This document shows, piece after piece, positions 62,827-64,000 of a stretch of 64,000 nt of DNA (position 1 is the first letter of the stretch; each line of letters opens with the position of its first letter). Position numbers and translations under genes: made by a program. The notes below the pieces were generated by a model that was not told where the DNA came from, searched no databases, and saw only the letters and a program-made list of their open reading frames with translations. Location of the stretch: positions 124,001 through 188,000 of the forward strand of contig JACKKE010000007.1 of NCBI GenBank assembly GCA_020637595.1, in the 5' to 3' direction. This DNA is from Rhodobacter sp. GTDB taxonomy: Bacteria > Pseudomonadota > Alphaproteobacteria > Rhodobacterales > Rhodobacteraceae.

Positions 62827-63139
62827 CTCCTGTTCGGGCGGCGCTGCGCTCTAAGCTGTGCGTCTTTGCTGTCAAGGCAAGGGCACGCGCGTGTGAACAC
62901 GCATGACCTTTCGTTGCATCGCTTTGTCTAACCCCTGCGCAGTCCTTTGCCCAGATGATCAAATCCTATGCGAAGCCCTTGATCCGCCGCCAAAGTTTAC
63001 CTTACGTCGCCATGACGTTTCTGCATAGCGGCATTGATCACGCAAGGGATTGTGCAACTGCAGCATTGAGGCCATCTTGGGTTCAACGCAGCGGGAAACG
63101 AAAAAAACCGCGGCAAGACGACGATAGAGAGACACGATC
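62827..63139. other. 313-bp divergent promoter region, mrp and DUF1127
   Basis: No gene was seen. In R. sphaeroides the equivalent DUF1127/CcsR locus is driven by RpoHI/RpoHII stress promoters. A CTTGAT at 62978-62983 followed 17 bases later by CTTACG is a weak candidate. The gene's ribosome site is GAGAGACACG just before 63140. Confidence 0.45.
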
Positions 63140-63361
63140 ATGGCCTACGCCAACACCCATTCGCATCGCGCCCCCGGCCTCTTCGCCGGGATCGCCGATA
63201 CCTTCGCCGGCCTGCGTGCCGCCTGGGATCGCTCGCGGGTCTACATGCGGACCTATAACGAGTTGAGCGCCCTGAGCACCCGCGAACTGGCGGATCTGGG
63301 CATCAGCCGCTCGATGATCACCCGCCTCGCCTATGAGGCCGCCTACGGCCGCGACGCCTGA
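63140..63361 (+). CDS. ccaF1: DUF1127 small RNA-binding-type protein (CcaF1-like)
   Basis: A 73-residue basic protein with the DUF1127 core RVYMRTYNELSALSTRELADLGISRSMITRLAYEAAYG. In R. sphaeroides the DUF1127 protein CcaF1 (RSP_6037) binds RNA and affects maturation of the CcsR sRNAs encoded directly downstream on the same transcript. Here too a CUCCUCC hairpin array starts about 40 bp after the stop. A small plain hairpin (CGGGCCA-TGCG-TGGCCCG, 63373-63390) separates gene and array. The symbol rests on locus structure and family, not on a measured function. Confidence 0.87.
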   Translation: MAYANTHSHRAPGLFAGIADTFAGLRAAWDRSRVYMRTYNELSALSTRELADLGISRSMITRLAYEAAYGRDA

Positions 63362-63402
63362 GGCAGAATTTCCGGGCCATGCGTGGCCCGCGACCAGAAC
63401 GA

Positions 63403-63470
63403 CGGCCCCTCCTCCTCCCTGGGCCGATCGTGCAAGGAACCGCCGCTCTCCTCCTCCCTGCGGCCGTTCC
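63403..63470 (+). ncRNA. CcsR/Cuckoo-type RNA 1 (hairpins 1 and 2)
   Basis: Hairpin 1 is CGGCCC (63403-63408), loop CTCCTCCTCCCT, GGGCCG (63421-63426). Hairpin 2 has an 11-position stem at 63436-63446 and 63460-63470 with one C-C mismatch and loop TCTCCTCCTCCCT. It is the first of four two-hairpin units behind the DUF1127 gene. The loops could pair with purine-rich ribosome-binding sites of target mRNAs. Confidence 0.8.
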
Positions 63471-63477
63471 GACAAGT

Positions 63478-63556
63478 TGCTGAGGCCCTCTCCTCCTCCC
63501 TGGGCCGGAAAGCACTCGCGCGCGGTTGCCCCCTCCTCCTCCCTGGGCAACCGCGC
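63478..63556 (+). ncRNA. CcsR/Cuckoo-type RNA 2 (hairpins 3 and 4)
   Basis: Hairpin 3 has a GGCCC/GGGCC inner stem (63484-63506) and an outer TGCT/AGCA pairing, with loop TCTCCTCCTCCCT. Hairpin 4 (63520-63556) is a perfect 12-bp stem GCGCGGTTGCCC around loop CCTCCTCCTCCCT. A GGGGC-CGAAA-GCCCC hairpin at 63566-63580 separates it from unit 3. Confidence 0.82.
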
Positions 63557-63589
63557 CTCGAATTCGGGGCCGAAAGCCCCAACGGGATG

Positions 63590-63663
63590 CGAATGCCGGG
63601 ATCCTCCTCCCTCCGGTGTTCGTGCGTGGCGCGGCAGCCGTCCTCCTCCCTGGCTGCCGCGCC
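63590..63663 (+). ncRNA. CcsR/Cuckoo-type RNA 3 (hairpins 5 and 6)
   Basis: Hairpin 5 (63590-63622) pairs CGAATGCCGG with CCGGTGTTCG through two G-U wobbles, with loop GATCCTCCTCCCT. Hairpin 6 (63628-63663) is a perfect 12-bp stem GGCGCGGCAGCC with loop GTCCTCCTCCCT. Stem sequences differ fully from the other units while the loops are conserved. Confidence 0.82.
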
Positions 63664-63674
63664 CCCAACCCCAA

Positions 63675-63756
63675 AACGAGGGTCCGACCTCCTCCCCGGA
63701 CCCCGTTAAAGAGCGCGGCTGCCCCCTCCTCCTCCCTGGGCAGCCGCGCTTTTTCC
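63675..63756 (+). ncRNA. CcsR/Cuckoo-type RNA 4 (hairpins 7 and 8) with terminator
   Basis: Hairpin 7 (63675-63707) pairs AACG-GGGTCCG with CGGACCC-CGTT around one bulged A, with loop ACCTCCTCCC. Hairpin 8 (63712-63750) is a perfect 13-bp stem AGCGCGGCTGCCC with loop CCTCCTCCTCCCT. Its 3' arm runs into TTTTTCC, so it also ends the transcript. Confidence 0.82.
63712..63756 (+). terminator. Terminator of the DUF1127-sRNA transcript
   Basis: The 13-bp stem of hairpin 8 is followed by TTTTT on the plus strand. This is the only U-tailed hairpin of the array, so the array is probably one transcript processed into units. Confidence 0.8.
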
Positions 63757-63792
63757 ATTTCGGCTCGCATTTCGACTGATGCGATCGGCACG

Positions 63793-63815
63793 AAAAAAGG
63801 GGGCAAAAGCCCCCC
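63793..63815 (-). terminator. rlmE terminator
   Basis: GGGGGC-TTTT-GCCCCC followed by TTTTTT on the minus strand, 43 bp past the stop of the minus-strand gene at the window edge. Confidence 0.9.
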
Positions 63816-63857
63816 TTGTCGACACGCAGCACGGCCCCGGTTTCAGGCCTCCCCGAC

Positions 63858-64000
63858 TCAGGCGTCGTCGTCTTCTTGCATCCGTCCGTCCGCCTCCTCG
63901 TCTGCCTCCTCGCCGCGGAACCCCAGGGCGACGACGTATTTCTCGGAGGAATCCGAGCGCGAGGCCGGTGGTTTCACGTTATGGACCTTGGCAAAGCGTT
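63858..64000 (-). CDS. rlmE: Probable 23S rRNA (uridine2552-2'-O)-methyltransferase, C-terminal 47 residues
   Basis: Only the 3' end lies in the window; the start is beyond base 64000. The readable product RFAKVHNVKPPASRSDSSEKYVVALGFRGEEADEEADG, ending RMQEDDDA, matches the end of RlmE/FtsJ, where KVxxxKPxxSRxxSSExYVVAxGF closes the Rossmann fold. An acidic extension follows. RlmE methylates U2552 in the A-loop of 23S rRNA and is itself heat-shock induced in E. coli. A strong U-tailed terminator lies downstream. With so little sequence the call rests on this one block. Confidence 0.75.
   Translation of the reverse strand, partial: RFAKVHNVKPPASRSDSSEKYVVALGFRGEEADEEADGRMQEDDDA

Noticed and set aside
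63403..63750. CRISPR-like reading of the CTCCTCC repeats
   Set aside because: Repeats are only about 10-13 bases, spacing is uneven, and each repeat sits in the loop of a hairpin whose arms are the flanking sequences; no cas genes are near.
63333..63806. ORFs on both strands through the hairpin array
   Set aside because: They translate the repeated loops into Ser/Pro or Glu/Gly strings; conservation is at RNA-structure level, so they are not real genes.

Overview
The window is about 64 kb of high-GC chromosomal DNA from an alphaproteobacterium, almost certainly order Rhodobacterales (Rhodobacter/Paracoccus-like). Evidence: the gene order phaR-phaP-phaC-phaZ with exact PhaR operators; class I lysyl-tRNA synthetase; the family-specific small proteins DUF6456/DUF6477/DUF6455/DUF1194; yibQ next to trpG; and an extended mraZ leader and a DUF1127-plus-hairpin array that both match loci known from Rhodobacter sphaeroides. 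No insertion sequence, prophage, CRISPR array, tRNA or rRNA was seen. The huge antisense ORFs are codon-bias shadows.

Layout. 1-5025 (minus): yibQ, a KefB-type antiporter, a DUF606 transporter and trmB (3' end cut by the window). 5178-6787: trpG-trpD, ended by a strong terminator. 7099-8763: divergent DUF6456/DUF6477 pair. 8860-10890: ferredoxin-ASKHA corrinoid activase. 10900-15482: polyhydroxybutyrate (PHB) locus (phaR, phaP, phaC, divergent phaZ) with three exact PhaR operators. 15623-17328: sulfide:quinone oxidoreductase and a DUF1330 protein. 17400-27120 (minus): acetate-uptake run acs, adk, DUF4212, Na+/solute symporter, DUF294/CBS/cNMP protein, small membrane protein, response regulator and a sensor-like exonuclease.

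27587-35442: lone beta-helix protein, CHAD, DUF1194, DUF4336, lysS, TerB-like and HhH-like proteins. 35464-39259: OmpA-like, PBP4 and nadD. 39373-44058: quaternary-amine block (MttB-family methyltransferase, LysR regulator, DgcA/StcD-type demethylase). 44095-48952: RND efflux pump and adaptor. 49354-53379: yfgM-like, bamB, der, DUF6455. 53444-61037 (minus): first half of the division/cell wall cluster, mraZ to mraY, preceded by a 690-bp leader with an UpsM-like RNA. 61729-62826: mrp. 63140-63757: DUF1127 gene followed by eight tandem hairpins with CUCCUCC loops. 63858-64000: 3' end of a probable rlmE.

Best signals. (1) The DUF1127 gene is followed by four two-hairpin RNAs whose loops carry an anti-Shine-Dalgarno-like CCUCCUCCC core, the arrangement of the CcsR1-4/Cuckoo RNAs. 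(2) The same architecture (two hairpins with CUCCUCCC loops, then a U-tailed terminator) appears in the phaP 3' UTR at 11601-11704, suggesting an sRNA tied to carbon storage. (3) An MttB-family methyltransferase and a DgcA/StcD demethylase form one block, and a RamA-type corrinoid activase lies 28 kb away, suggesting corrinoid-dependent breakdown of a methylated amine. (4) The acetate operon carries its own adenylate kinase and ends with a protein in which a degenerate histidine-kinase-like core is joined to a DEDD exonuclease.
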